Below, one piece after another: positions 1 to 9,463 of a stretch of 64,000 nucleotides of DNA. The notes under the pieces were generated by a model. It made no database searches. It was not told the DNA's origin and saw only the letters and a list, made by a program, of their open reading frames with translations. Numbering within the stretch: the first letter of the stretch is position 1; each line of letters starts with the position of its first letter. The stretch is from Thermoanaerobaculales bacterium (GTDB lineage Bacteria; Acidobacteriota; Thermoanaerobaculia; Thermoanaerobaculales; Sulfomarinibacteraceae). The stretch is from the NCBI GenBank assembly GCA_035358815.1, contig DAOPQC010000004.1, positions 1 to 64,000 of the forward strand, written 5' to 3'. A program made the translations under genes and the position numbers.

Positions 1-338
<338 letters not shown>

Positions 339-396
339 ACATTTTGAGTCTTTTTTGGCGCGTTTCCTGACGTGACAGGTTTCGGTTGTGAAGTTT

Positions 397-514
397 TTCC
401 GGTGGCCATACCGAGGGGGAAACGCCCGATCCCATTCCGAACTCGGCAGCTAAGCCCCTCCGGGCCGATGGTACTGCGTCCCTGTGGCGTGGGAGAGTAG
501 GTCGCCGCCGGGAA
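397..514 (+). rRNA. rrf: 5S ribosomal RNA
   Basis: About 118 bases. It opens with TTCCGGTGGC and closes with GCCGCCGGGAA, which pair as helix I. The internal landmark CCCATTCCGAACTCGG (about 431-446) is the conserved 5S loop region. It lies about 58 bases after the 23S end, as expected for the end of an rrn operon, and no tRNA is seen between or after the two. Confidence 0.95.
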
Positions 515-524
515 GTCTCTGCGA

Positions 525-553
525 CGCCCAGCTTCGGCTGGGCGTTTTCTTTT
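525..553 (+). terminator. Rho-independent terminator of the rRNA operon
   Basis: A perfect 8-bp stem (CGCCCAGC / GCTGGGCG) closed by a TTCG tetraloop at 533-536 is followed by TTTTCTTTT. It starts 11 bases after 5S rRNA. Confidence 0.95.
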
Positions 554-711
554 CTCGATCTGCTGTGCCGGTCGGGGAGGACGAGGCCGATCGCGACGGG
601 CGCACCCCACCGCCCTTTTTTGGCTTGCCCCGGCCGCGAGCAGCGGGCCTGCACGGTCGGGGTGCGCAGAATCGGCGTGCGGAGCCGCCCGACGCCTCGG
701 GGGGCCGGTCG

Positions 712-1056
712 TCAGCCGCGGCGCGCGGCCGCGCCGCGCGGGCCGTCGATGATGTCGTCGACCCACGACATTGCGGCCGCGGCGCGGGGGAAGCCGATGG
801 TGGTCGCGAGCAGCAGCACGGCGTGGCGGACCTGCTCCGCCGAGGCGCCGGCGGCGAGGGCGCGGCGGGCGTGGCTGTGGACCGCGCCCTCTGAGCCTAT
901 GGCCGCGGCCGCCGCGATCCTCACCAGGTGGCTGGTCGGCTCGTCGAGCGGGCCCTGGGCCCGCGCGGCCGCCCCGAGCGCCTCGAGCGCGGCCATGACC
1001 TCGGGATAGCGCGCCTTCAGCGACTGGTAGTGCGCCGGAATCGACCCGTCATTCAT
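712..1056 (-). CDS. Carboxymuconolactone decarboxylase / AhpD-like family protein
   Basis: 114 residues, all helical in character, matching the single-domain CMD/AhpD fold. The family core EGAVHSHARRALAAGAS (about residues 55-71) carries the conserved E and the two histidines. The CxxC pair of true AhpD peroxidases is absent (AVHS instead), so a thiol peroxidase role is unlikely. A good Shine-Dalgarno (GGAGG) lies before the ATG. The gene is divergent from the GWxTD gene. Function beyond the fold is unknown. Confidence 0.8.
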   Translation of the reverse strand: MNDGSIPAHYQSLKARYPEVMAALEALGAAARAQGPLDEPTSHLVRIAAAAAIGSEGAVHSHARRALAAGASAEQVRHAVLLLATTIGFPRAAAAMSWVDDIIDGPRGAAARRG

Positions 1057-1170
1057 GGCAGTCCTCCAGTTGGTCCATCATACGGCTCGCCACGCGGCGT
1101 TTCGGAGCAGTCGGCATGGCGAGGTCGGCGGTTCCTCCGGACCTCGCCAGGTGGCGGCGGCGACATCTCC

Positions 1171-1199
1171 TTGAGCCGAGACGCTGAACCCCGTAAGAT
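1171..1199 (+). promoter_or_regulatory. Sigma-70-type promoter for the GWxTD gene
   Basis: TTGAGC (1171-1176), a 17-base spacer and TAAGAT (1194-1199) precede the ATG at 1227. The ATG has its own Shine-Dalgarno (GGGAGG). Predicted from spacing and consensus only. Confidence 0.45.
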
Positions 1200-1226
1200 G
1201 GGCGGCCGTGGAGCGGGAGGTACGCC

Positions 1227-2714
1227 ATGAGAAAAAGTCTCACGTCAGCTTTTCTGGTCGTCGCCGCGCTGGCTGCGATGGCCGCGGTGGTCACGGCCCA
1301 GGAGGAGGCGGCGGCACCGCCCGCCGAGCAGGCGGCCGCGGCCTTCGACTGGCGGACGTGGGCCGACGGGCCGGAAGGCTTCCTGCTCACCAAGGACGAG
1401 CTCAAGGAGTGGAAGGCGATCACCAGCGAGGCCGCGGCCAAACGCTTCATCGACCTCTTCTGGGCGCGCCGCAACCCGGACCCGGACCTGCCCTTCAACG
1501 CCTTCAGGGCGCAGTTCGACGCGGTCGTCCGCTACGCTGACGACAACTTCTCGTACGAGGGCAGGCGCGGCGCCCTGACCGACCGCGGCCGGGTGATGAT
1601 CCTGATGGGCGAGCCGCACTTCGTCGAGAACCGCGCCCCGACCGAGACCGTCGAGCGCATGGATGACATGGCCGCCGGCACCGACGAGGTGCGCGCCAAC
1701 GCCCAGCTCTGGGTCTACGATCCGGCGCGGCTCGACCCAAAGTTCAAGATCAAGGGCTCACGGCTGATCTTCGTGTTCTACGAGGAGCGGCCGCAGACCA
1801 ACATCTTCACCCTCGACCGCTCGCACCAGGACGCGACGATGGGGATGCGCGCCCTGGCCAAGGCGCCGGACACGCACTTCCTGCACCCCGACCTGACCGA
1901 GGTGCCGAAGCCGGTGTCGGTGCCGGGTGCGGTCGCCGCGTCGGCGGCCGGCCTGGCCCTGCTCGAGCAGGAGGCCCCGTGGACCGGACAGGCCACGGTG
2001 CTGGCGGAACCCGGCGTCGCCGATGCCCTGCACCGGCCGTGGTGGGTCCACATCGAGCTGCCGCCCGACGCGCCGGCGCTGGAGACGGTGGCGGGCCGGG
2101 TCCTGTCGCCTTCCGGCGAGCTGCTCAGCACCTTCGAGCGGCCGGTCGAGACCATCAGCTTCGGCGGCCACACCGCCTACCACGTCACCTTCCCGCTGGT
2201 GGCGGGCGACTACCGGATCGAGTTCGTGGGCGTGGCCGGCGGACGGCCGGCTGTCGCCTACAAGGAGAACGTCACGGTGCCCGAGGCGGCGGCAGAGGGG
2301 ACCTGGCTGTCGCCGATCGTCGTCGGCCTCTACGGCGAGCGCAAGGAGGACGCACTGCTCGGCTCCGCCTACTGCTTCGGCCAGCTCCACGTGATGCCCC
2401 TGAGCAGGCCCGAGGTGACCCGTCAGAACGAGCTGTCCTACTTCGGGTTCGTGGTGCGGCCGTCGGCGGTCGAGAACGGCCAGACACAGCTCACGTCGCA
2501 CCTCGAGCTGCGCCGCGGGGGCACCCGGCTGGGGCGGCCCCTCGAGCTGCCGCTGAGCGCGATCCAGGTGAGCAGCGACCTGTTCGTCTACGCCAGCTCG
2601 GTCAACCTGGGGGCGCTGCCGGAGACCGGCGACTACACGCTCACCTTCCAGATCTCCGGCCCGTCGGGCGAGCCCACCGTCACCCGCGAGGTGCAGCTCA
2701 ACGTCACGGAGTGA
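1227..2714 (+). CDS. GWxTD domain-containing secreted protein
   Basis: 495 residues. An N-terminal signal peptide (MRKSLTSAFLVVAALAAMAA, cleavage likely after VTAQ) is followed by a GWxTD-type domain at about residues 38-135. Its landmarks are FDWRTWADGPEGFLLTKDE, then FWARRNPDP and the GRVMILMGEP segment. The rest looks like beta-sandwich repeats and may mediate surface or partner binding. GWxTD proteins are common in Acidobacteriota and related phyla and their role is not established. The start is supported by a GGAGG site. No partner gene is adjacent on this strand. Confidence 0.85.
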   Translation: MRKSLTSAFLVVAALAAMAAVVTAQEEAAAPPAEQAAAAFDWRTWADGPEGFLLTKDELKEWKAITSEAAAKRFIDLFWARRNPDPDLPFNAFRAQFDAVVRYADDNFSYEGRRGALTDRGRVMILMGEPHFVENRAPTETVERMDDMAAGTDEVRANAQLWVYDPARLDPKFKIKGSRLIFVFYEERPQTNIFTLDRSHQDATMGMRALAKAPDTHFLHPDLTEVPKPVSVPGAVAASAAGLALLEQEAPWTGQATVLAEPGVADALHRPWWVHIELPPDAPALETVAGRVLSPSGELLSTFERPVETISFGGHTAYHVTFPLVAGDYRIEFVGVAGGRPAVAYKENVTVPEAAAEGTWLSPIVVGLYGERKEDALLGSAYCFGQLHVMPLSRPEVTRQNELSYFGFVVRPSAVENGQTQLTSHLELRRGGTRLGRPLELPLSAIQVSSDLFVYASSVNLGALPETGDYTLTFQISGPSGEPTVTREVQLNVTE

Positions 2715-2915
2715 CGGCCGGCGGCCGCGGCGCGCGAGCTGGAGGCGCAAGGGAACGGGGGCCGCTGTCGTCCCTGGCGATGCGCTCGTAGCCGCCGCTG
2801 CCGGGCGGCGAAATCAGCGTTGCGGCTTCTCGCGCGCGGCCTGGTCAGCGCCGTCGGGTGCGCCCTCCTGGGTGCTGCCGCATCCCCGGCCGCCGGCCGG
2901 GGGGTTCGGCATCGC

Positions 2916-3005
2916 TCACGTGGGCACGCCGAGCCTGGGCAGGATGAAGTACTGGAGCGCCAGGTAGCCGGCGACAAACAGCAGGATCACGACCAGGTTG
3001 CCCAT
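2916..3005 (-). CDS. 29-residue single-span membrane peptide coupled to the PII-like gene
   Basis: The ATG at 3005-3003 overlaps the stop codon of the upstream PII-like gene (TGATG), so translation is probably coupled. The predicted peptide begins MGNLVVILLFVAGYLALQYF, a hydrophobic helix long enough to span the membrane, and ends ILPRLGVPT. It is too short for ordinary gene callers. The overlap, the clear membrane helix and its place at the end of an efflux operon argue that it is real. Function is unknown; I infer a membrane anchor or a small regulator of the pump or of the PII-like protein. Confidence 0.6.
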   Translation of the reverse strand: MGNLVVILLFVAGYLALQYFILPRLGVPT

Positions 3006-3289
3006 CAGACGATTTCCTCGACGCCCCACTGGATCATCCTCATGTCCTTGGCGCAGGCCTCACAGTAGCTGCAGATCATCTCCTTGAGCTCCGCCACCCG
3101 TTGCTCGTCGAGCACCGTGAAGAAGATCGACGAGGTCCTCGGGTTCGCGGCAGAGCCCATCCGGACGCCGGACCGGCCGGCGCCGTGCGCGTTCGGGATC
3201 TCGCTGTAGGCGACGATGTCGCTGCGGTGCAGGAGCGCCGCGAGCTCCTCGCGGCAGTCGGTGTCGACGATGATCATCAAGAGCTTCAT
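3005..3289 (-). CDS. PII-like protein associated with RND transporter
   Basis: 94 residues from the ATG at 3289, chosen because GGGAGGTGGA sits just upstream; a longer reading frame to 3370 lacks this support. MKLLMIIVDTDCREELAALL opens a PII/CutA-like ferredoxin fold, followed by a glycine-rich loop region (HGAGRSGVRMGSAANP) and a closing strand plus helix. Near the C-terminus ICSYCEACAKDM provides three cysteines that might bind metal or form a redox centre. Small PII-like proteins are known beside RND transporters in other phyla, where they are thought to sense a ligand. The gene ends in a stop/start overlap with the 29-residue peptide. Confidence 0.7.
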   Translation of the reverse strand: MKLLMIIVDTDCREELAALLHRSDIVAYSEIPNAHGAGRSGVRMGSAANPRTSSIFFTVLDEQRVAELKEMICSYCEACAKDMRMIQWGVEEIV

Positions 3290-3370
3290 TCCACCTCCCA
3301 GCCGCCCTTCTCTGTCGCCCCGCGAGCGGCAGGCGCTCGCGGGGCGAGAGAGAAAAGGACGAAGACGCAA

Positions 3371-3562
3371 CTAGTTTTCCTTCAGGCCGAGCTTGCGGAA
3401 GATCACCATCGCCGGGCACCACTTGGTGAACGCCGACTGCAGCAGGTTGAGCCCGACGAAGGCGGTGAACAGGTACCAGTAGGGGCTGACCCAGTGGCCG
3501 AGGGCCAGCGTCAGCAGGATCACGACTCCGGCCATCGCGCGCAGCGCTTCATTGACGGTCAT
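3371..3562 (-). CDS. DUF2892 (YgaP-like transmembrane) protein
   Basis: 63 residues with two hydrophobic helices (about residues 8-25 and 28-45), the second leading into the conserved TKWCPAMVIFRKLGL tail. This is the DUF2892 signature. In other bacteria the domain is the membrane anchor of rhodanese proteins such as YgaP; here it stands alone without the rhodanese. The start has a strong GGAGG. It lies between the RND pump and the PII-like gene on the same strand, so it is probably the fourth cistron of the efflux operon. Confidence 0.8.
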   Translation of the reverse strand: MTVNEALRAMAGVVILLTLALGHWVSPYWYLFTAFVGLNLLQSAFTKWCPAMVIFRKLGLKEN

Positions 3563-3580
3563 CTCAAACCTCCGTGTTCC

Positions 3581-3610
3581 GTTCGTTCCCGTCCCCGTTC
3601 CCGTTCCCGA
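3581..3610. repeat. Short (GTTCCC)n hexanucleotide run
   Basis: Imperfect tandem copies of GTTCCC (GGGAAC on the other strand) sit between the RND pump and the DUF2892 gene. They belong to the same family as runs at about 15010-15220, 23659-23694, 40490-40725 and 63961-63992. Confidence 0.7.
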
Positions 3611-3656
3611 TCCATCGCGTCGGGCTCGGGCGCGGGCGCGGAAGCGGGTTTGCTGA

Positions 3657-6600
3657 TCATTCGGGTGCCTTCGCCGAGTGGGCGCTGGCGGTCTTCAGGT
3701 ACATGTAGTAGAGCACCGGGATCACGATCAGGGTCAGCGCGGTCGACACCACCACCCCGGAGATCAGCGACACCGCCAGGCCCTGGAAGATCGGGTCGAG
3801 GAAGATCACCGCGCCACCGACCACCAGCGCGGCGGCGGTCAGGACGATCGGCCGGAAGCGGACCGCGCCGGCCTTGACGACCGCCGCCTCCAGCGGCTCG
3901 CCGGCCGCCAGCTCGAGGTTGACGAAGTCCACGAGCAGGATCGAGTTGCGGACGATGACGCCGGCCAGGGCGATGAAGCCGATCATCGAGGTCGCGGTGA
4001 AGAACACCCCGAGCGCGCCGTGGGCTGGCAGGATGCCGATCAGGGTGAGCGGGATCGGCGCCATGATGATGAACGGGGTCACGAACGAGCCGAACCAGCC
4101 GACCACCAGGACGTAGATCAGGACCATCACGGCGGCGAAGGCGATCCCCATGTCCCGGAACACCTCGTAGGTGATCTGCCACTCGCCGTCCCACTTCATC
4201 ATGTAGCGGCTGCGGTCCTCGGGCATGTGGGTCGAGATGATCGGCAGCTTCTCGCCGAGCGGGGTGACGATCTCGCCGAGCCGGTCCTGCATGTTGAGGA
4301 TCGCGTAGACCGGCGCCTCGGCGCCGCCCGAGACCTCGGCGATGACGTAGGTGACCGGCTGCAGGTTCTTGTGGTAGCGGAAGCGCTCGCGGGCGCCGTC
4401 GGCCACCCGGACCAGCTCGGACAGCGGCACCAGCCGGCCGTCCGCCCCGTGGACCGTCAGCTGCAGCAGCTCGTCGACGTGCGAGCGCTGGGCGCGGTCG
4501 AGGCGAAGGACGATCGGCACCGGCTCGCGGGCGGTCGGGACGTGGGACAGCCCGGCATCGGCGCCGGCCAGCGCGACCCGCAGCGTGCGCACCACCTGCT
4601 CGGGGGTGACGCCGGCGCGGATCGCCTTCTCGCGATCGACCTGCACCTCCCAGCGCTGCGCCGGCTCCTCCACCCACCAGTCGACGTCGACCACGCCGTC
4701 GGTCTCCTCGAAGACCCGCTTGACCTGCTCGGCGATCGCGAGCCGGCCCTTCAGGGTCGGGCCGTAGACCTCGGCCACCATGGTCGAGAGCACCGGCGGG
4801 CCGGGGGGCACCTCGGTGACCTTGACGTTGACGCCGAGGCGCTGGCCGATCGGGGCCACCTGCTCGCGGATCTGCCGGGCGAGGTCGTGAGAGTCGCTCG
4901 ACCGGCTGTGCTTCTCGACCAGGTTGACCTGGATGTCGGCCTCGTGGCTGCCCGAGCGCAGGAAGTAGTGCCGCACCAGCCCGTTGAAGTTGAAGGGGGC
5001 GGAGGTCCCGACGTAGACCTGGAAGTCGCTCACCTCGGGCAGCTCGCGGAACAGCGCGGCGATCTCGCGCGCCGCGGCGTTGGTCTGCTCGAGCGTGAAG
5101 CCCTCGGGGGCGTCGATGACGATCTGCAGCTCCGACTTGTTGTCGAAGGGCAGCATCTTGACGAGGGCGAACTTGGCCGCCACCGTGGCCATCGCCGCGA
5201 GCAGCAGCACGACCACTCCGGCCAGGGTCCCCCAGCGCAGGGCCCGGGACCGGATCAGCGGCTTCATGATGCCGGCGTAGATCCGCTCGGTGCGGGTCTC
5301 GCCCGCGGTCTGCTGGTCCGGCCCCGCGCCCGACGCGCCCTCCTCCAGCTCATGGAGCGCCTTCCTGCGGAACAGCTTGTAGGTGAGCCAGGGCGAGATC
5401 ACGAAGGCGACGAGCAGCGAGAACAGCATCGCGGCCGAGGCGTTGATCGGGATCGGCCGCATGTAGGGCCCCATCAGCCCGCTCACGAAGGCGAGCGGCA
5501 GCAGCGCCGCGATCACCGTGAAGGTGGCGAGGATGGTCGGGTTGCCGACCTCGTCGACCGCGTAGATCGTCGCCAGCCTGGGATGGGCCCAGCGCAGCTC
5601 GTAGTGGCGGTGGATGTTCTCGACCACCACGATCGCGTCGTCGACCAGGATGCCGATCGAAAAAATGAGGGCGAACAGCGTCACCCGGTTCAAGGTGTAG
5701 CCGAAGAAGTAGGAGGCGGCGATGGTCAGCGCCAGCGTCACCGGGACCGCCACCGCCACCACGACCGCCTCGCGGCGGCCGAGCGCGAAGCCCATGAAGA
5801 TCACGACCGCCAGGGTCGCGATCAGCATGTGGTCGATGAGCTCGGTCGACTTCTCGTTCGCGGTCAGCCCGTAGTCGCGGGTCTTGGTGACCCGGATGTC
5901 GGACGGGATGAGCTTGCCGCGAAGGTCGGCGAGCAGGGCGTCGAGGTCGTCGACGAGCTCGACCGCGTTGGTGCCGGGCTTCTTGGCCACGGCCAGGGTC
6001 ACGGCGGGCGCGTCGAGCCCGGCGCGATCGATGCCCTTCTCCCCGGCGCCGGGACCGCTGCCCATCCAGACGTAGCTCGAGGGCTCCTCGGCGCCCTGGT
6101 ACACCTCGGCGACGTCCTTGAGGTAGACCGGGCGGCCGCCGTAGACGCCCACGATGACATCGCCGATCTCGTCGGCGCCGTGCAGGAACTGCCCGACGTC
6201 GACCAGGATGGCGCGGTTCGCGGTGGTGGCGACCCCGGCCGGGAGCCGCCAGTTGACCCCCTCGAGCGCCTTGAAGGCCTGGAGGATCGAGACGTTGAAG
6301 CTGGCGAGCCGCTCGCGGTCGAAGTCGACCCTCACCACCGAGCGCTGACCGCCGAGCACCGTGACCTGGGCGACGCGAGGGTGCCGGGTGAGCTCGACCT
6401 TGATCTCGTCCGCCACCTTGCGCAGCTCGGTGGTGTCGGCGCGCTCGCTCCACAGGGTGAAGGCGGCCACCGGGACGTCGTCGATGGTGCGCGGCTTGAC
6501 CGCGGGCGGGGTCATGCCGGGCGGCATGCCGTCCATCGCAGCCGCGAGCTTGCTGTGGACCCGGACCGCCGCCTGGTCGGGATCGGTCCCCACCAGGAAG

Positions 6601-7016
6601 CGCACGATGATCAGCGTGCCGGACGGCTGGGTGATGGAGTAGATGTACTCCACGTTGTCGATCTCGTAGAGCAGCTTCTCGAGCGGGGTGGCCACCCGGT
6701 GCTCGACCTCCTCGGCAGTCGCCCCGGGGTAGCCGACCATGACATCGATCATCGGGACCTTGATCTGGGGCTCCTCCTCGCGCGGGGTGACGAGCACCGC
6801 GAAGGCGCCCAGCAGGAGCGAGAAGACCACGATCAGCGGCGTCAGCTTGGACTCGAGGAAGGCCTTGGCGATCGATCCGGAGGCCCCCAGCGGGCGATTC
6901 GTCATCTTGATCCGGAGGGCCTCGCGGCGCGCCTGCTCGATCTCCTCCGGGCTCGGCCGACGATGGTGCTCGCCGGGCGCCGGGGGGTGGACGTCCCGCG
7001 GCGTCTGGTCGTTCAT
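3657..7016 (-). CDS. RND family efflux pump, inner-membrane permease
   Basis: 1119 residues, slightly longer than the usual 1030-1050, with an N-terminal polar extension of about 50 residues. The layout is typical of AcrB-like pumps: TM1 (TPLIVVFSLLLGAFAVLV), a large periplasmic loop, TM2-6, a cytoplasmic linker, TM7, a second loop and TM8-12. The TM4 motif GILVDDAIVVVENI is the HAE (organic substrate) type rather than the heavy-metal type with DG, so a hydrophobic substrate is more likely than a metal ion. The ATG overlaps the stop of the adaptor gene by 4 bases. Substrate is unknown. Confidence 0.93.
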   Translation of the reverse strand: MNDQTPRDVHPPAPGEHHRRPSPEEIEQARREALRIKMTNRPLGASGSIAKAFLESKLTPLIVVFSLLLGAFAVLVTPREEEPQIKVPMIDVMVGYPGATAEEVEHRVATPLEKLLYEIDNVEYIYSITQPSGTLIIVRFLVGTDPDQAAVRVHSKLAAAMDGMPPGMTPPAVKPRTIDDVPVAAFTLWSERADTTELRKVADEIKVELTRHPRVAQVTVLGGQRSVVRVDFDRERLASFNVSILQAFKALEGVNWRLPAGVATTANRAILVDVGQFLHGADEIGDVIVGVYGGRPVYLKDVAEVYQGAEEPSSYVWMGSGPGAGEKGIDRAGLDAPAVTLAVAKKPGTNAVELVDDLDALLADLRGKLIPSDIRVTKTRDYGLTANEKSTELIDHMLIATLAVVIFMGFALGRREAVVVAVAVPVTLALTIAASYFFGYTLNRVTLFALIFSIGILVDDAIVVVENIHRHYELRWAHPRLATIYAVDEVGNPTILATFTVIAALLPLAFVSGLMGPYMRPIPINASAAMLFSLLVAFVISPWLTYKLFRRKALHELEEGASGAGPDQQTAGETRTERIYAGIMKPLIRSRALRWGTLAGVVVLLLAAMATVAAKFALVKMLPFDNKSELQIVIDAPEGFTLEQTNAAAREIAALFRELPEVSDFQVYVGTSAPFNFNGLVRHYFLRSGSHEADIQVNLVEKHSRSSDSHDLARQIREQVAPIGQRLGVNVKVTEVPPGPPVLSTMVAEVYGPTLKGRLAIAEQVKRVFEETDGVVDVDWWVEEPAQRWEVQVDREKAIRAGVTPEQVVRTLRVALAGADAGLSHVPTAREPVPIVLRLDRAQRSHVDELLQLTVHGADGRLVPLSELVRVADGARERFRYHKNLQPVTYVIAEVSGGAEAPVYAILNMQDRLGEIVTPLGEKLPIISTHMPEDRSRYMMKWDGEWQITYEVFRDMGIAFAAVMVLIYVLVVGWFGSFVTPFIIMAPIPLTLIGILPAHGALGVFFTATSMIGFIALAGVIVRNSILLVDFVNLELAAGEPLEAAVVKAGAVRFRPIVLTAAALVVGGAVIFLDPIFQGLAVSLISGVVVSTALTLIVIPVLYYMYLKTASAHSAKAPE

Positions 7017-8098
7017 CGCGCCACCTCCAGCGGCGTGCCGTCCGCGACGGGGCCCGGTGCGTCGGTGGCCACGACCTCGCCCTCGTCGAGGCCCGACAGG
7101 ACCTCGACCCGCCCGTCGGAGAGCGGCCTGCCGGTGGTCACCGCGCGCGTCCGCGCCGAGCCGTCCGCGGCGCGGACCACCGCCAGCTCGAGGCCGCCGC
7201 GCCGGTGGATGGTCGAGCCGGGAACCACCAGGCGGGGCTCCTCGTCGCCGGCGATCTCGGCGCGTCCGGACATGCCGGTGGGGAGCACCGCGCCGGGCAG
7301 GCCGACCTTGACCGTGAAGCTGTGGGTCGCAGGGTCCGCGGACGGCACGATCTCCTCCACCGGCCCCTCGATCGGGCCGAGGTCAGGGCGCGCGTCGATC
7401 GTCACCCGGAGCAGCTGGCCGGGCACGACCCGGCCGATGTCCGCCTCGCGCACCACCAGGTGGATCTGCTGTCCGGAGGTGGACTCCACCTGCACCAGCG
7501 GCCGCCCGGGCGCCGCCAGGTCGCCGAGGTCGACCAGCGTGTCGACGACCCGGCCGGCGAAGGGAGCGCGCACCACCGACTCGTCCGCGACCGACGCGGC
7601 GGCCTGAACCGCCCCCTCGGCCTGGACGACCGCTCCCTGGGCGCGCTCGAAGTCCATGCGGGCCATGTCGAGCTCGAGGTCGGAGGCGGCGCGGTCCGCG
7701 TGCAGAGCCTCGAACCTGCGGTGGTTGCGCTCGGCGAGCGACAAGGCGGCCCGGGCCTGGGCGAGGGCGCCGGTGGCCTGGGCGAGCTGGCCGTCGCTGG
7801 CCGCCGGCTGGATCTGCAGGAGCTTCTGGCCCTGGCTGACCGGGGAGCCAGCCTCGACCCAGATCGCGGTCACCGGGCCCATCACCCGGCTCGAGACAAG
7901 GGCCTGGCGGCCGGCCTGCACGGTGCCGCGCACCTCGATCGGCTGGCTCGCGGTGATCCGCTCGACGACCGCGGTGCGCACGGTGACGGGCTCGTGGGAC
8001 GGCATGGCCGGGTCGGCGTGGTGCCGGCCGCAGCCGGAGGCCGCGGTCAGCGCCGCGATGGCGAGTGCGGCTGTCGGGATGCGTCGTGGGAACTTCAT
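7013..8098 (-). CDS. RND efflux periplasmic adaptor (membrane fusion protein), lipoprotein
   Basis: 361 residues from the ATG at 8098, which has GGAGG upstream and overlaps the stop of the TolC-like gene (ATGA). A lipoprotein signal ends in the lipobox-like AASGC, so the mature protein should be anchored by Cys23 or nearby. A barrel-sandwich/lipoyl segment (VSSRVMGPVTAIWVEAGSPV), an alpha-hairpin rich in A, Q and E (about residues 100-170), a second lipoyl half (VRAPFAGRVVDTLVDLGDL) and a beta-barrel follow. It should bridge the inner-membrane pump to the TolC-like channel. Confidence 0.92.
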   Translation of the reverse strand: MKFPRRIPTAALAIAALTAASGCGRHHADPAMPSHEPVTVRTAVVERITASQPIEVRGTVQAGRQALVSSRVMGPVTAIWVEAGSPVSQGQKLLQIQPAASDGQLAQATGALAQARAALSLAERNHRRFEALHADRAASDLELDMARMDFERAQGAVVQAEGAVQAAASVADESVVRAPFAGRVVDTLVDLGDLAAPGRPLVQVESTSGQQIHLVVREADIGRVVPGQLLRVTIDARPDLGPIEGPVEEIVPSADPATHSFTVKVGLPGAVLPTGMSGRAEIAGDEEPRLVVPGSTIHRRGGLELAVVRAADGSARTRAVTTGRPLSDGRVEVLSGLDEGEVVATDAPGPVADGTPLEVAR

Positions 8099-9438
8099 CG
8101 GGACTCCTCCATGATCTGGGTCAGGTTGCCGCCGGACACGAACAGCAGGCGATAGCCGCCCAGGGACACGTCGTACCTCGCCACCAGCTCGCGCAGCTCC
8201 GCTTCGCGGACCGCGGTCTCGGCGTCGAGGAGGTCGATCATCTTGTCGAGGCCCTGGGCGAAACGGTGCTCGCGGACCCGGAGCGCCTCGCGGGCGGCCT
8301 CGAGCGAGTCGGAGGCGGTGGCATGGCGCGCCCGGGCGGTGTGGAGGTCGTGCCACGCCTGCTGGACCTCGAGCTGCACCCCCTCCTCGAAGCGGCGGAC
8401 ATCGAATCCCCAGGCCGCCGCGTCGAGCTGGGCGGCCTCCCGCCTGGCGGCCTCGGTCCCGCCGCTGTAGAGGTCGATCCGGGCGAACGCCATCACCGAG
8501 CCGGAGCCGCCGTGGCTGCCGAAGATGGTGTCGTCGTAGAGGTCGTAGCGCGCGCTGGCCGCGATCTCGGGCAGGTACCAGGGCTTGGCCGTCTTCTCCT
8601 CGAGCCGTCCGGCCTCGAGCTCGCGGCGCGCCGCCGCGAGGTCGCGCCGGCTGGCGACCGCCGCCGCTCTCCAGTCGTCGAGCTCGCCGGGTGTGGCCGG
8701 CGGGGGCGGCAGCGGTGTCAGCTCGCGCGGGATGCTCTGATCGGCGCCCATGACGAAGTTGAGGGCAGCCTCGGCGAGGCGGGCGCCATTGTCCGCCTGG
8801 GCGAGCAGCTCGTCCATCTCGGCCAGAAAGACCTTCGCCTTCAGCACCTCGGCCTGGAGAATCAGGCCCTGCCCGGCGTACGAGCCGGCGAGCTCGGCGT
8901 GCCTGGCGGTGGTGGAGCGGGCCTTGGACATCAGACCGACCTGCTCGCGCGCCTTGGCGAGGTTGGCGTAGGCGGTGATGGTGTCGAAGGCCGCCTGTTC
9001 CCGGGAGTGGTGCCAGCGCAGCTCCTCGGCGGTGGCCATGTGGCCGGCCTGGTCGATGCGAGCGCCGAGCTGGCCACCGGTGTAGATCGGGAGCATCAGC
9101 TCGAGCCGGGTCATGAACGTGGACAGGAAGTCGGGGGTGTTGGGGTCGGTCGAGACGAACTCGTCGAAGCTGAACCGCTCCTGGTTCAGCTGGAAGGCGA
9201 AGACCTCGGCCGGGTTGTCGGTGTAGCTGTAGATCTCGCTGAGGTCGAGCTGGGGAAGGCGGTGGCCTTCGGCCTGGCGCGCGCGCGCGGCCGCCGCCTG
9301 GGCGCGCACGGCCGCGGCCTGGACGGCGGGGCTGCTGTCGAGGGCTGCTTGCACCGCCTCAGCCACGGAGAGCTCTCCGGCCGCGGCGGCGGAGGTGGCG
9401 ATGATCGGAAGCAGGATCGCGGGCAGGAAGCGTCGCAT
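8095..9438 (-). CDS. TolC-family outer-membrane efflux protein
   Basis: 447 residues from the ATG at 9438, chosen because GGAGG precedes it and a signal peptide (MRRFLPAILLPIIATSAAAA) follows. Two long repeats of alternating coiled-coil and strand segments are typical of the OEP domain: ELSVAEAVQAALDSSPAVQAA opens the first and a helix-rich ELDDWRAAAVASRRDLAAARRE region opens the second. It is the first cistron of the efflux operon, downstream of a clear promoter. Confidence 0.92.
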   Translation of the reverse strand: MRRFLPAILLPIIATSAAAAGELSVAEAVQAALDSSPAVQAAAVRAQAAAARARQAEGHRLPQLDLSEIYSYTDNPAEVFAFQLNQERFSFDEFVSTDPNTPDFLSTFMTRLELMLPIYTGGQLGARIDQAGHMATAEELRWHHSREQAAFDTITAYANLAKAREQVGLMSKARSTTARHAELAGSYAGQGLILQAEVLKAKVFLAEMDELLAQADNGARLAEAALNFVMGADQSIPRELTPLPPPPATPGELDDWRAAAVASRRDLAAARRELEAGRLEEKTAKPWYLPEIAASARYDLYDDTIFGSHGGSGSVMAFARIDLYSGGTEAARREAAQLDAAAWGFDVRRFEEGVQLEVQQAWHDLHTARARHATASDSLEAAREALRVREHRFAQGLDKMIDLLDAETAVREAELRELVARYDVSLGGYRLLFVSGGNLTQIMEESR

Positions 9439-9463
9439 GGTCGGCCTCCATATCTCCAAATAA

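Noticed and set aside
712..1056. AhpD-like gene as a second selenoprotein
   Set aside because: The CxxC/UxxC position reads AVHS and no in-frame UGA is present.
3678..7607. Very long open frame on the plus strand opposite the RND pump and adaptor
   Set aside because: Composition is rich in D, R, H, G and V without hydrophobic structure; it is the antisense shadow of a high-GC coding region.
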